This document shows, in pieces, positions 15,261 through 24,386 of a stretch of 64,000 nt of DNA. Source of the stretch: MFD04580-c1 sp963702995 (GTDB taxonomy: Bacteria; Planctomycetota; Phycisphaerae; Tepidisphaerales; Tepidisphaeraceae); contig OY969783.1 in assembly GCA_963702995.1 (NCBI GenBank), forward strand, positions 2,232,001 through 2,296,000, written 5' to 3'. Below the pieces are notes generated by a model. The model saw nothing but the letters and a program-made list of their open reading frames with translations. It did no database searches and had not been told where the DNA came from. The position numbers were made by a program, and so were the translations under genes. Each line of letters starts with the position of its first letter. Within the stretch, counting starts at the first letter, position 1.

Positions 15261-16094
15261 TCATCGGACGGCGCGGCTTGCGGCGACATGACCGGCCGGC
15301 CGCACGGATTCGACGCAGGCGCGGCGCAGGACGGGGAGCAGCTCCAACGCGATGAGCCGGTGGCCTTCGGCATTCACGTGGACGCCATCTTCCCCCAGCA
15401 CTTCCTGGGGAGGCCGGCCGCAGAGCATCACGCCGTAGCGCACGAGATCGGCCGATGTTTCGACGGCAAGCGCCTCCAGGGCGGCACGGTATTCGTCGAG
15501 GCCGCGATCCGAGGCCGCCTGCCCGCCGCCGCGCTCGATCATCGCGTTGACGTCGCGGCCGGCCAGTCGCGAGAGGTAGGGGCCGCGGACAGCCAGGTTG
15601 TGGTTGTGCATGTCCATCAGGACGACGCGGGTGCCGCGGGCGCGGGCGAAATCAACGATGGACCGGACGTTCTCCAGGTAGCGATCCATCCGGACGGTGT
15701 TCTGGCCAACGCGCCCGTCGGTGATGATGAACCGCTTCCAGTTCACGTCAACATCGTTGCTCCCCACGGCCAGGAGAATGACGTCCGGGCGATGGGCATC
15801 GAGCAGCCCTGGAAGCTCTTCCAGTGCTTGTAAGGTGGTTCGATGGACTTCGGCATCGACCACAATGTTGGCGACGGCCGCGAGCCCCTCGCGAAGGAGT
15901 TCGACGTAGCTGGGCGTCACGAAACCGACGATGTCCTTGCCGAGGATTTCGGCCGCGCCGAGCGACATGCTGTCCCCGACGATCAACAGCGTGGAGCGGC
16001 GGCCCATGCCGGAGGGGCCGATCATGCCTTCCCCGCCGCCGGCGTGACCGGCGGCGGAACTCGAAGAAGAAGTTCTGTTAGTGGGACTAATCAT
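15261..16094 (-). CDS. SGNH/GDSL hydrolase
   Basis: 277 residues with the SGNH blocks in order: GDSMS (block I, catalytic Ser), a Gly block in the middle, GSNDVD (block III, Asn) and DGVHVNAEGH (block V, Asp and His). The first 30 residues are Ser/Gly-rich and lack a clear signal peptide. Members of this family are esterases, lipases or acyl transferases. Its place between the adenylating enzyme (27 bases upstream) and the N-acyltransferase suggests deacylation or transesterification of the pathway's product. Start ATG 16094. Confidence 0.88.
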   Translation of the reverse strand: MISPTNRTSSSSSAAGHAGGGEGMIGPSGMGRRSTLLIVGDSMSLGAAEILGKDIVGFVTPSYVELLREGLAAVANIVVDAEVHRTTLQALEELPGLLDAHRPDVILLAVGSNDVDVNWKRFIITDGRVGQNTVRMDRYLENVRSIVDFARARGTRVVLMDMHNHNLAVRGPYLSRLAGRDVNAMIERGGGQAASDRGLDEYRAALEALAVETSADLVRYGVMLCGRPPQEVLGEDGVHVNAEGHRLIALELLPVLRRACVESVRPAGHVAASRAVR

Positions 16095-16121
16095 GCACCA
16101 CTTCCTCTGGTTGCCCCGCGT

Positions 16122-17552
16122 TCAAGGCTGGTCGGTCCCGGCGACCCCGGGGGCGACGGCCTGCGCCTCCAAGTGCCCATTCGTGTGCGAATCGCCGTTC
16201 AACGACGCGGCCGACCCGTAGGCGGGGCCGCTCGGGCCGTCGAAATGCCGCTGATCGACCATGCGCTTCAGCTTGCGCGCCCCCCGGCGAACGCCGCCGG
16301 GCGGGCGGACGATGATTCGCATATCAAAGATCCCCAGCGCCAGGTTCTTCATCAGGTCGGGGTACTGCTCGGACATCTGGCGGCGGATCTCGTCGCGGAG
16401 CGCCTCCTCGTCCGTCAGCGCCGACTCCACGTGGATCTCCATCACCTCGCGGATGCCCTCTAGTTTGAAGACAATCTGCCAGTCGTGCGTCAGCCCCTCG
16501 ACCTCGCCCAGGATCTTCTCGAACATCAGCGGATAGAGGTTGCCGCCGCTGGCGACGATCAGTTCATCACGGCGGCCGCGAAGCTTGGCCATCCGCGGGG
16601 CGCGGATCCCGCAACTGCAAAGCCCTTTTTCGATCCGGGTTACGTCGCGCATACGGTATCGGATGAGCGGCATCACGTCACGTCGCAGCGTCGTGAGGAC
16701 CAGTTCGCCGTAGCCGTTGTCGTCGGGGTCGAGAATTTCGTATGTAAAGTCGGTGTCGTCAATGTGATAGCCGTCGAGGTTGTCGCACGGTTGGAACCCG
16801 AAGCTGCTGCCCAGCTCCACCGCGCCATAGCACATCTTCACCTGTGCGCCGCCCCAGACCTTTCGCATCCAGGGGATCGCATCGACCGGCATCTCCTCGG
16901 CGCCGCCAATGATGACCTTCAGCGGGTAGTTTGAGCCGTCCTTCTCAGCCAGTTCGGTCAGTCGAATCAACCAGGTTGGCTCGCCGAGGACGACGTTGAA
17001 GCGATAATCGCGCAGTCGGCGGTAGACCTCGATCGGGTCCACCTTTCCGAAAGCGAGGCAGAACGACCCGGTGGCCATGAGCCCGTAGTGGGCGAGCAGG
17101 CCAGGGATCCAGATCGAAAAGTCAAAGGCGTTGGCGACGCGGTCTTCCGACGTGACGCCCATCTGCATCATGCCGGCCGCCATGACCGCGCCCATGGCCT
17201 TCAGCTCTTCCTGGCTGTAGTAAACCTGCTTGTTTCGCCCGCTGGTGCCGGACGATTCGAAGACGATGGACGGCTTCTTGCAGAGAAAGTCGGTCGGGTT
17301 CTTCCAAAGGTCGTCGGGGACGGTGTAGAAGTCGCCCAGGTCCGAAGGCTTGCGGACCGCGTTGGGATCAATGCCCCGCTCCTTGAAGGCGCGGCGATAG
17401 AACGCTGAATGCTCGCCCGCCCACCGCACGGTCCTCTGAAAGCGGTTCAGCGTCAGGTCGCGCAGGAACCACGCGGGCGCGTTGTGATACAGCCACGTCA
17501 GGCGCGTCGGGTTCGTGCGGGCGGCGATCGCGTCGGAGATTCGAAAAAGCAT
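16122..17552 (-). CDS. PaaK/LuxE-like adenylate-forming enzyme
   Basis: About 476 residues of the phenylacetate-CoA ligase-like branch of adenylating enzymes. The phosphate-binding loop SSGTSG is at 100-105. Further blocks: IGGAEEMPVDAIPW, YGAVELGSSFGF, TTLRRDVMPLIRYRMRDVTRI, then a CSCGIRAPRMAKLRGRRDELI segment with the paired Cys typical of PaaK relatives. The enzyme should activate a carboxylic acid with ATP and pass it to CoA, a carrier or an amine. The last 40 residues are an unconserved tail. Its position after the aminotransferase suggests that it activates the acid of the pathway. Confidence 0.9.
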   Translation of the reverse strand: MLFRISDAIAARTNPTRLTWLYHNAPAWFLRDLTLNRFQRTVRWAGEHSAFYRRAFKERGIDPNAVRKPSDLGDFYTVPDDLWKNPTDFLCKKPSIVFESSGTSGRNKQVYYSQEELKAMGAVMAAGMMQMGVTSEDRVANAFDFSIWIPGLLAHYGLMATGSFCLAFGKVDPIEVYRRLRDYRFNVVLGEPTWLIRLTELAEKDGSNYPLKVIIGGAEEMPVDAIPWMRKVWGGAQVKMCYGAVELGSSFGFQPCDNLDGYHIDDTDFTYEILDPDDNGYGELVLTTLRRDVMPLIRYRMRDVTRIEKGLCSCGIRAPRMAKLRGRRDELIVASGGNLYPLMFEKILGEVEGLTHDWQIVFKLEGIREVMEIHVESALTDEEALRDEIRRQMSEQYPDLMKNLALGIFDMRIIVRPPGGVRRGARKLKRMVDQRHFDGPSGPAYGSAASLNGDSHTNGHLEAQAVAPGVAGTDQP

Positions 17553-17667
17553 AAGGGGTTCAATCAGACGCCGCGTCGTCGTGGCGGCGCACGACGCACT
17601 CGATCAGCACTCGATGCAAGTGGCTGGGCCTGTTCGCTGATCGCAGCGGCGACGGCCCGGTCGCAGG

Positions 17668-19084
17668 TCACGAAACAGCGCGCATCGCCCGCTCGATCGC
17701 CGCGGCCGTGATCTCGACGTCCGCGTCCGTATGCGAGGCGGAAACGAACCAGCACGCCGAGCCGGAGGCATTGGCATGAATGCCCTGCTCCAGCAGGCTG
17801 CGATGGAACGCCGCGTAACGCCTTGTGTCAGCGGAAAGCAGATCACGGTAATGCGCGAGCGGTTGATCCGTGCCAAAGATCGCCTGGAACATCGTCCCAA
17901 AGCCCTGAACCACCACCGGCACGCCCCGATCTTTGGCGGACCGGCGAATGGCCTCCATGGCGGAGTTGCCGACATGGTGCATCTGCTCGTGCAGGCCGCC
18001 GGCGACGAGCGATCGAAGCGTCTGCAAGGCGGCCGCGGCGCAAATCGGGTTGCCGTTGTAGGTGCCGCCGTGCTTGACCGTGTTCGCCGCGATCGGCTCC
18101 ATGACCGCCCGGCGGCCGGCGAAGGCGCTGAGTGGCAACCCGCCGCCCAACGCCTTGCTGAACACCGCCAGGTCGGGGACGACACCAAACACCTGCTGCG
18201 CCGCCCGGCGCCAGTCGAAACCCCGTGACGATCTCGTCGTAGATTAGCATGATGCCGCGGCGAGTGCATTCGTCGCGGAGCGTCTTGAGAAAGCCCGGCT
18301 TGGGCATGATGCACGCGTTGTTCGCGACAACCGGCTCGGCGATGACGGCCGCCAGGTCGTGCCCATGCAGCTCGAGCAAGTGCAACAGGCGTGCCGGGTC
18401 GTTCCAGGGCGCAATCACCACATCATCGACAACGCCGCCCGGCGTGCCGCGGGAGTGCGGCTGGCTGTGAGGGGCATCTAGCGGGCCGGCATCATCGAGC
18501 GTCGGGCGGTTGCTGACGGCGAGCACGTCCACCCAGCCGTGATAGTGGCCTTCGAACTTCAAGATCTTGCTCCGCCCGGTGAACCCGCGGGCGGCGCGCA
18601 CCGCGCCCTGGATCGCTTCCGAGCCCGAGTTTGCGAATCGGACCAGTTCGGCACAGGGGACGAGCCGACAGATCATCTCCGCCAGTTCGACTTCAACGGT
18701 ATTGCAAGTCCCGAACATCGTCCCGAGGTCGAGCTGATGAGCGACGGTTTCGACCAGCGCCGGATGGCAATGGCCGAGAATGGTGCTTCCGTAGCTGAGA
18801 AGGTAATCGACGAACTCATTCCCGTCGGCGTCCCAGATGCGTGAGCCGCGGCCGTGAGTGATGAACAGCGGATAGGGGAGCGCCCCGGCGGTGGTGGCGC
18901 GGGCGGACGAGCTCACGCCGCCGGCAAGGGACTGCTTCGCGCGATCGAACCAGCGACGCGATTCATCCGTGGAAGCGCCGGCAGCCAACCCGAGCGTGCG
19001 CGGGACCCGTTCCGTCCGCACCGAAGGCGAGGGGAGAACGATCGATACGCTTGAGCCTGCACGTTTCGCGGACACCTTGGGCAC
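17668..19084 (-). CDS. Class-III PLP aminotransferase (glutamate-1-semialdehyde aminomutase-like), frameshifted in this sequence
   Basis: PLP-dependent enzyme of the HemL-like group. First frame: LPYPLFITHGRGSRIWDADGNEFVDY, FANSGSEAIQGAVRAAR, KFEGHYHGW, and DEIVTGFRLAPGGA. The frame then changes near 18200, and the other frame continues with the expected sequence VFGVVPDLAVFSKALGGGLPLSA, which contains the PLP-binding Lys in SKALGGG, and TYNGNPICAAAALQTL. Together they give one full-length protein of about 470 residues, so the gene probably is intact in the organism. The GTG at 19084 has an AGGAG site just upstream. Either an aminotransferase or an aminomutase; the cluster suggests amine introduction. 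Confidence 0.87.
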
Positions 19085-19442
19085 AATGTCTCCTGTACGG
19101 TGATGCGGCCGGTTCACCAGCTCATGTCCACGGCAGAAACAACTTCGGAAGAAACAACTTCGGAAGAAACAACTTCACCCGAGACACAATAGATGGCATT
19201 CTGGATCGTTCCTCCAGACAGCCGTTCACCTTCAACGGCCGCCCCGGGGCGCGAGCGGCGAACCGCCTGCCGAAGCCCGTGCGAATAGCGCGACGTGTCG
19301 GGACCGTACCGATGCCGTCGCCTCGCGAACCCGAAAACGCTCGCCACGTGCTGACCGACATGCGACGAACGATCCCTTGGAACGCTATGACTTATCCGAA
19401 CGTGCGTCACCGCCGCGGAATCGACCCGGCGTTGGATCTTCC
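19085..19442. other. Intergenic gap in the biosynthetic cluster, with a 15-bp tandem repeat
   Basis: No gene is supported, although a 98-codon frame (19114-19410, minus) runs through. The gap is the largest one in the cluster and may hold an internal promoter for the aminotransferase and the downstream genes. It contains the 15-bp repeat at 19135-19176. Confidence 0.4.
19135..19176. repeat. 15-bp tandem repeat, nearly three copies
   Basis: Units AGAAACAACTTCGGA at 19135-19149 and 19150-19164, then 12 bases of a third. The copies are exact. It lies about 50 bases upstream of the aminotransferase start. Confidence 0.85.
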
Positions 19443-20819
19443 CTACTGCGTGGATGGCCCCACAGCCCAGTCTATCGCGAGCGCGGCGAACATCGCCGCG
19501 ACGCGCTCGACGGATGCAAAATCTACAAACTCGTCCACCGCGTGTGCTTGTGCCAGGCTTCCCGGCCCCCAGACAAGGGTCGGGGAATCAAAAAGAGCCG
19601 CGCGCAAACCCGCTTCGCACCCTGAGTTGAACCCTGCCCAAGTCAGCCCCTCGCCGAGCTCCGATTCCGTTACCCGCTGCGCCGAGCGGCAGAGCGGGTC
19701 GGCGATGGGCGTTCGGTGCCCGGAGTAGTCCTCGGTGAACCGAATGTCGATCCGGTCGGCCGCGGGCGAAGATACTGAGTCGGCCTCCCTTTCCGTGACC
19801 CGTCGAGCGACGGCAGCCTTTAGCTCATTCTTAAAACGCCGCTTCCATTCTTCGGGTTCGTCCCCGGGCAGAAGTTCCAGGTAGCCGCCGCACGTCGATC
19901 GATCGCAGATCATCCCCTGCCATTCGCCGGCATGCACCGAGTCCACCGTCACCGGCCGGGCAATCGGATAGGGGGCGAACAGCGGGTCGGCGGTTCGATC
20001 GTCCCACTTCCGCTCAAGTTCCGCAAGTGCTTCCAATACGTGCCTTTGAAGCTCGATCGCGTCTTCGCCCAGCCACTTGATCGTGCCATGGACGGCTCGC
20101 CCGCGACACGTGATCTCGAACCGGCACCCCCCACGCGACGCACAGCGTGGCAGAGCTTCGGTCGGTTCGAGAACGACCACACCATCGGCCCGATAACCCT
20201 TGAGCACGCTCGTTAAGGTGCCGAGCCCGACGCAGTCCTCCTCGCCCGGAACGATCTCGATCAGGACATCCCCAGCAAGCCCTTCGGGCACGGCAGCGCG
20301 GATCGCCAGCAGCGCCCATAACGCGCTGACCAGCGGCCCTTTTACATCACATGCGCCGCGGCCGTAGATTCGGCCCTCCGCCTCTTCGCCTGACCAGGGG
20401 CCGAATCGCCACCGGCCTTCACCCGGTGCACTGACCACGTCCGAATGAGCATTGAAGAGGAGGTTGCGCCCGCCGCCCGCGCCGGGTAACCGAATGACGA
20501 GGGTCGGCCGCCCTGCCAGCGGAAGGTGCCGGGCACGGCCCTCTGGATAGGCCGCGACGGCAGCTTCGGTTGTTTCGAACAGGTCCGCTTCGAAGCCCTG
20601 CGCCACAGCCCACAGGTGACAAAGGCTGGTGAAACCGCCTTCCGAACCGCTCACACTCGCTTTGCGCACGAAATGACGCAGGAGCAACTTCATCTCTTCG
20701 CGGCGACTCGCCAGCACCGAGGCAAGCGTCAGAGGCGGCCGTAAACCCCTGGTCTGTGCGTCGCGATACCCAGCGATGAGCAGCGGATCCGCCATCGGTT
20801 GTGCGTCTTGAGACGGCAT
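19443..20819 (-). CDS. M20-family metallopeptidase/deacylase (ArgE/DapE type)
   Basis: About 458 residues. Di-zinc site motifs: NAHSDVV (first His and Asp), GRGACDVKG (bridging Asp), VPGEEDC (catalytic and bridging Glu), VVLEPTE (Glu/Asp ligand) and the late His in AQAHAVDEFVDF. This is the ArgE/DapE/ACY1 group, which removes acyl groups from amino acids or related amides. In the centre is the lid/dimer domain (CRGRAVHGTIKWLGEDAI). Start ATG 20819, 73 bases after the HAD gene. In this cluster it could remove a protecting acyl group from an intermediate. Confidence 0.88.
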   Translation of the reverse strand: MPSQDAQPMADPLLIAGYRDAQTRGLRPPLTLASVLASRREEMKLLLRHFVRKASVSGSEGGFTSLCHLWAVAQGFEADLFETTEAAVAAYPEGRARHLPLAGRPTLVIRLPGAGGGRNLLFNAHSDVVSAPGEGRWRFGPWSGEEAEGRIYGRGACDVKGPLVSALWALLAIRAAVPEGLAGDVLIEIVPGEEDCVGLGTLTSVLKGYRADGVVVLEPTEALPRCASRGGCRFEITCRGRAVHGTIKWLGEDAIELQRHVLEALAELERKWDDRTADPLFAPYPIARPVTVDSVHAGEWQGMICDRSTCGGYLELLPGDEPEEWKRRFKNELKAAVARRVTEREADSVSSPAADRIDIRFTEDYSGHRTPIADPLCRSAQRVTESELGEGLTWAGFNSGCEAGLRAALFDSPTLVWGPGSLAQAHAVDEFVDFASVERVAAMFAALAIDWAVGPSTQ

Positions 20820-20892
20820 AGCCGTCGCTTCTTTCGTCGTGAGGGTTCAAAGAGACCGGCCGCATCGACGAGGGGCCAGCCGACCAGCCGCA

Positions 20893-21603
20893 TCAGCCGG
20901 CGACGGTCTGGCCAATCCATCCATCTGACAGGACGCGGGTGATGTCCGCCAGGGTGGAGTAGGGCACGAACGGCACGCCCTCTGCCGCCAGGGTTCGAGC
21001 GAGGACCGATTTGGCGAAGACCACGTCGGCGCCGCGTGAAGGGCACAAGTCGCTGCGGCCGTCGCCGACATAGATCGTCTTGCGTCCCGCCACCCCTAAC
21101 ACCCCAGCCGATGCACACTTACAGTGTGCCGCATTCGACCGGCACTGTGCGCTCGCGTGGGGGCAGCGAAGCTCAAGTTGCATCCCGCGGTGGCGAACGG
21201 TATTGGAGCGGACGGTCAATCCCGAGATACCATGCCGTTGAAGGATTCGATGGATGAACAGGTCGATCCCGTCGCTGAGGATGGCGACCGGCACGTCAAA
21301 CGACGCAAGCAACTCGAGCAAACCTTTGATACCCGGGTCGAGATGGATGTGGTCGAGGAACCGATCCAACTCGGCCGCCGAGATGCGGAGGAGCGCGAAC
21401 TCCTGCTCAAGGCACTCGCGCGAGCCGATCAGCCCGGCCTGCCAGCGCTGTTCGACGAGCTTCCAGGATTCGTTCGCCGAGTAGCGCTCGATCAGCGCGT
21501 CCAGGACGTCGGCCGTCGAGATCGTGCCGTCGAAGTCCAGCCACACCTGCGTCGCCTGCGGTTGGGGAAGCAGGCTCGGTTGCTCCAAGCGGTGAGAATT
21601 CAT
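20893..21603 (-). CDS. HAD-superfamily phosphatase (MtnX/SerB-like)
   Basis: 236 residues. HAD motif I is DFDGTIS (Asp23 nucleophile, Asp25 acid/base), motif II is ILSDG, and motif IV is YVGDGRSDLCPS. The cap domain follows motif I directly, as in the IB subfamily with phosphoserine phosphatase and MtnX. The middle contains the Cys-rich stretch CPHASAQCRSNAAHCKCASAG, unusual for a HAD enzyme and similar to the Cys/His insert of MtnX-like relatives. The ATG at 21603 follows an open upstream region. It is the first gene of the minus-strand cluster and would supply a dephosphorylated precursor. Confidence 0.87.
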   Translation of the reverse strand: MNSHRLEQPSLLPQPQATQVWLDFDGTISTADVLDALIERYSANESWKLVEQRWQAGLIGSRECLEQEFALLRISAAELDRFLDHIHLDPGIKGLLELLASFDVPVAILSDGIDLFIHRILQRHGISGLTVRSNTVRHRGMQLELRCPHASAQCRSNAAHCKCASAGVLGVAGRKTIYVGDGRSDLCPSRGADVVFAKSVLARTLAAEGVPFVPYSTLADITRVLSDGWIGQTVAG

Positions 21604-21861
21604 AAGGGTGTCACTCTCCAGGCCGTCCAGTGCGTCCTATAACTGAATCGGCTAAGCCGGCCCAGGGACGCCACCGAACCTGCGTGGAAAACGACTGACC
21701 GTGCAGTTTAGCCGAACATCACCCGGTTCGCATCAACCTTGGTTTGAAATGTCGGAAATGTAACATGCGCCTTGCGGCTCGTCACCCTGATGCAACGACG
21801 GGCCGGGCGGCGGCATCGCCCCACTGGGGACTTTGGGCGGCAGCGAACGGGATGATCGACC

Positions 21862-22816
21862 CTAAGCCCCTGGGCTGACGATCGGGTCGTTATTTTCAGG
21901 TCGCCCTTCAAGGTAGAACCAGTTATGGATCGGCTTGAGCAGGTCAAGAACCTCTGCGAGCAGGGCCTCGTCGATCGGCTCGGCCGCCCACAACGCCCAC
22001 TTCTTAACGTTCTCGGGGTTTGCCGAGCCCACGATGCAGGTCGTCATGTCCGGGTGGCGGATCGAGGACCTGGAGTGCGAGCTTCGCGATGTCACTCCCT
22101 TTAGCATGGCAGTGATCCGCGACCCGGGCGGCGACTTCCCGGATCTGCGGGGTGGCCTTGTGCCACTTCGGGAGTTGGGTGCGGGTGAGCAGCCGGGCCG
22201 AGAAGGGCGCGGCGTTCATAATGCCGACGCCCTTGGCCTTCAGGAATGGGACCAGGTCGGCCAGCATCGTGTTCTGAAGGGTGTAGTGGTTATACGAAAG
22301 AATGACGTCCAGCGGCGCCCGTTCCAGGACGTACTTGAAGATGTTCATCGGGTAGCCTGAGATCCCGACGAACCTGACCTTCCCCTGCTCCTGAGCCTTG
22401 CGCAGCGCCGGCAGCGTCTCCTGGACGATCTGGCTCATCTCCACAAACTCGATGTCGTGGCAGAGGCAGATGTCCAGGTACTCCACCCCCATTCGCTCGA
22501 GGCTGATGTCGATGCTTTCGGCGACGCGGCGGGCCGAGAAGTCGAAGTGGGCGCCGCTGTAACGGCCAAGCTTCGTGCCCAGCAGGTATCTGTCCCGCGC
22601 GATCCCCTTCAACGCCACGCCCAGCAACACCTCCGACATGCCGCGGCCGTAGAACGGGGAGGTATCGATAAAGTTCATCCCCAGGTCCAGCGCCACGTGA
22701 ACCGACCGCAGCGCCTCCCCCAGATCAACCGGCCGAAACTCCTGCCCGAGCGACGAAGCGCCGAAGCCGAGGACCGGAAGCTTCAATCCCGTCTTGCCAA
22801 GTTCGCGAAGTTCCAT
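21862..22816 (-). CDS. Aldo/keto reductase (sugar dehydrogenase type), frameshifted in this sequence
   Basis: NAD(P)-dependent TIM-barrel oxidoreductase. Features: LGFGASSLGQEF, the catalytic region NFIDTSPFYGRGMSE with the active Tyr, LGTKLGRY (Lys), and CLCHDIEF (His). The first frame runs to about KLALQ near 22069, after which the other minus frame continues with SSIRHPDMTTCIVGSANPENV and closes the protein. The full length is about 317 residues, as expected. It is next to a FucU-type mutarotase, so it resembles L-fucose or L-galactose dehydrogenases, although the exact sugar is not certain. Start ATG 22816. Confidence 0.87.
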
Positions 22817-22881
22817 GAGACGACTCGAGTAAGAGACTTTGGGCGCCTGCAACCCAATCGGACGCTTAACACTACTGCGCT

Positions 22882-23010
22882 CAACCGCCGTAAAGCCTTG
22901 CGAACAGGAGAAATCCGAAGCACGAAATCTCAAGGAAGCGAAAAGGAAGAAGAATCGGAAAACGCCGCGGTCGTTTGCATCCGGTTTCTTCTTTGCCCGT
23001 TGCTAATCCA
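22882..23010. repeat. Dispersed 125-bp intergenic repeat, copy 1
   Basis: Aligns over its length with 29645-29769 at about three of four positions, with shared blocks TTGCGAACA, GAAATCCG, and TTGCATCCGGTTTCTT. Both copies lie immediately 3' of minus-strand genes (FucU-like and zwf). Confidence 0.8.
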
Positions 23011-23449
23011 TCCGCACCCCAATGGTCAGCAGCAGATTGGCGAATCGCTGCTGGTCGCCGGTCTGAATGGTGAGCACATGATCGGCGGTGTTGACCGCCT
23101 TGTAGAATTCCCACTTTTCGATCGGCTGCACCGCGATCGTGAGCCCTGCGTCCTTCAGCGTGGACCGATACTGCGCCCAAACCGGCGGGTCCTCGCTCAG
23201 GGCGTACTGGCCAGACCGCTCGTAATCCATCGTATTCGCCGCTTCAATCGGCACCGCTGAGAGGATCGCCTCGAGCACCTGCGTACACGTCACCAGGCCC
23301 GGCATGAGGTTGAGGCAGACCAATTCCGCGTGCGGGCCGCGCGTGTTCGATGCCGGGTAATTCCCATCCGCGATGAGGATCTTGGAATGGTGCCCCGCCT
23401 TGCCGATGACTTCGTTGATCTTCGGATGGATCAGTTTGTGTCGGAGCAT
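23003..23449 (-). CDS. RbsD/FucU-family sugar mutarotase
   Basis: 148 residues, the usual size. Family blocks: HPKINEVIGKAGHHSKILIADGNYPASN at the N-terminus with the catalytic His, then LVCLNLMPGLVTCTQVLEAIL, and the C-terminal VLTIQTGDQQRFANLLLTIGVRMD with the Tyr/Asn-type region partly replaced by Phe-Ala-Asn. The enzyme interconverts the anomers of fucose or ribose-like sugars and forms rings of subunits. It is on the same strand as a TIM-barrel isomerase and two dehydrogenases, which supports a deoxy- or aldohexose catabolic operon. Start ATG 23449. Confidence 0.93.
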   Translation of the reverse strand: MLRHKLIHPKINEVIGKAGHHSKILIADGNYPASNTRGPHAELVCLNLMPGLVTCTQVLEAILSAVPIEAANTMDYERSGQYALSEDPPVWAQYRSTLKDAGLTIAVQPIEKWEFYKAVNTADHVLTIQTGDQQRFANLLLTIGVRMD

Positions 23450-23508
23450 AATCTCTTCTCTTCCGTAATCGCTCAGCGGGTGTCGCGACCGGGTTGGGGG
23501 CCTCTCGA

Positions 23509-24323
23509 TCAGCCGACAAAGCGCCGGTAGGACTCCATCGTCTGGCGGGCGGCCGCTTCCGAGTCGGGCAGGGCGAACACCTCCGCCGACAGGTAGCCGC
23601 TGTAGCCAATCTCTCGCAACGCTTCCCCGATCGGCGCCATCGCCGTGTGCCCGCCGCCGACCGCCCGACGATTGGAATCGGCAAAGTGAACGTGGCCGAT
23701 GTGCTTGGCGCTAGCCCGAATCGACGCCGGGAGGTCGGCCTCCTCGATGTTCATGTGGAACAGGTCCGCCAGAAGCTTTACGTTTGACGTATCGAGCGAA
23801 TCGAGCAGCGCCGAACCCTGCTCCAGCGTGGTGCAGAAGTTCGTTTCGTAGCGGTTCAGCGGCTCATAGATCAGGGGGACGCCGTACCGTTCGGCGTACT
23901 TGCCCATGCCCGTCAGCGTGCTGGCGAGGTAGAACGTCGCTTCGTCGCGCTCCAGCCCCTCGCCCCATCTCCCCTGCATGGATCCGATGATGACGGGGGC
24001 GCCCAGCGCGCCGGCCGCGTCGATCATTGATTGGACGAAGTCCCGCGCCTGGTCGCGCTTGGCGCGATCGAAATCGGTCAGCCGAAGCCGATGCTTGACC
24101 CACCCCGCCCCGGTGCCAACGGCGGCAAGACTTAATTTATGCTCGGCCAGGAGAGGCCGGATGACCGACGGGTCGAGTTCCTCGGGCCGGGTGGGAAGAT
24201 CTCGACCGCGTCAAACCCCAGGGCGGCCGCCTTGCGGCACCCTTCCAAAAGGTCGTCCCAGAAGACGAAAGGGCCGCCCCGCGCTTCGGGGACCAACGAA
24301 ATCGTCACTGCGGATCGCATCAT
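23509..24323 (-). CDS. Sugar phosphate isomerase/epimerase (AP2Ec/TIM barrel), frameshifted in this sequence
   Basis: TIM-barrel protein of the xylose isomerase-like family. The N-terminal frame has GGPFVFWDDLLEGCRKAAALGFDAVEIFPPGP; near 24188 the frame shifts by one, and the other frame carries on with EELDPSVIRPLLAEHKLSLAAVG and then the metal site regions LIYEPLNRYETNF, LADLFHMNIEEAD, HIGHVHFADSNR and LSAEVFALPD. Total length about 271, normal. The break is explained by loss of one C from a CCC run. Members act as hydroxypyruvate isomerase, epimerase or dehydratase; the neighbours point to sugar breakdown. Start ATG 24323. Confidence 0.87.
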
Positions 24324-24386
24324 GGCGCCGTTCCGATGGAATTGAAGGATGCGGGAGCGTGGGTCACGAGCCGCACCATTTTCGCT

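Noticed and set aside
19114..19410. 98-codon minus-strand gene upstream of the aminotransferase
   Set aside because: Composition is like chance frames, and its end is formed by the 15-bp tandem repeat.
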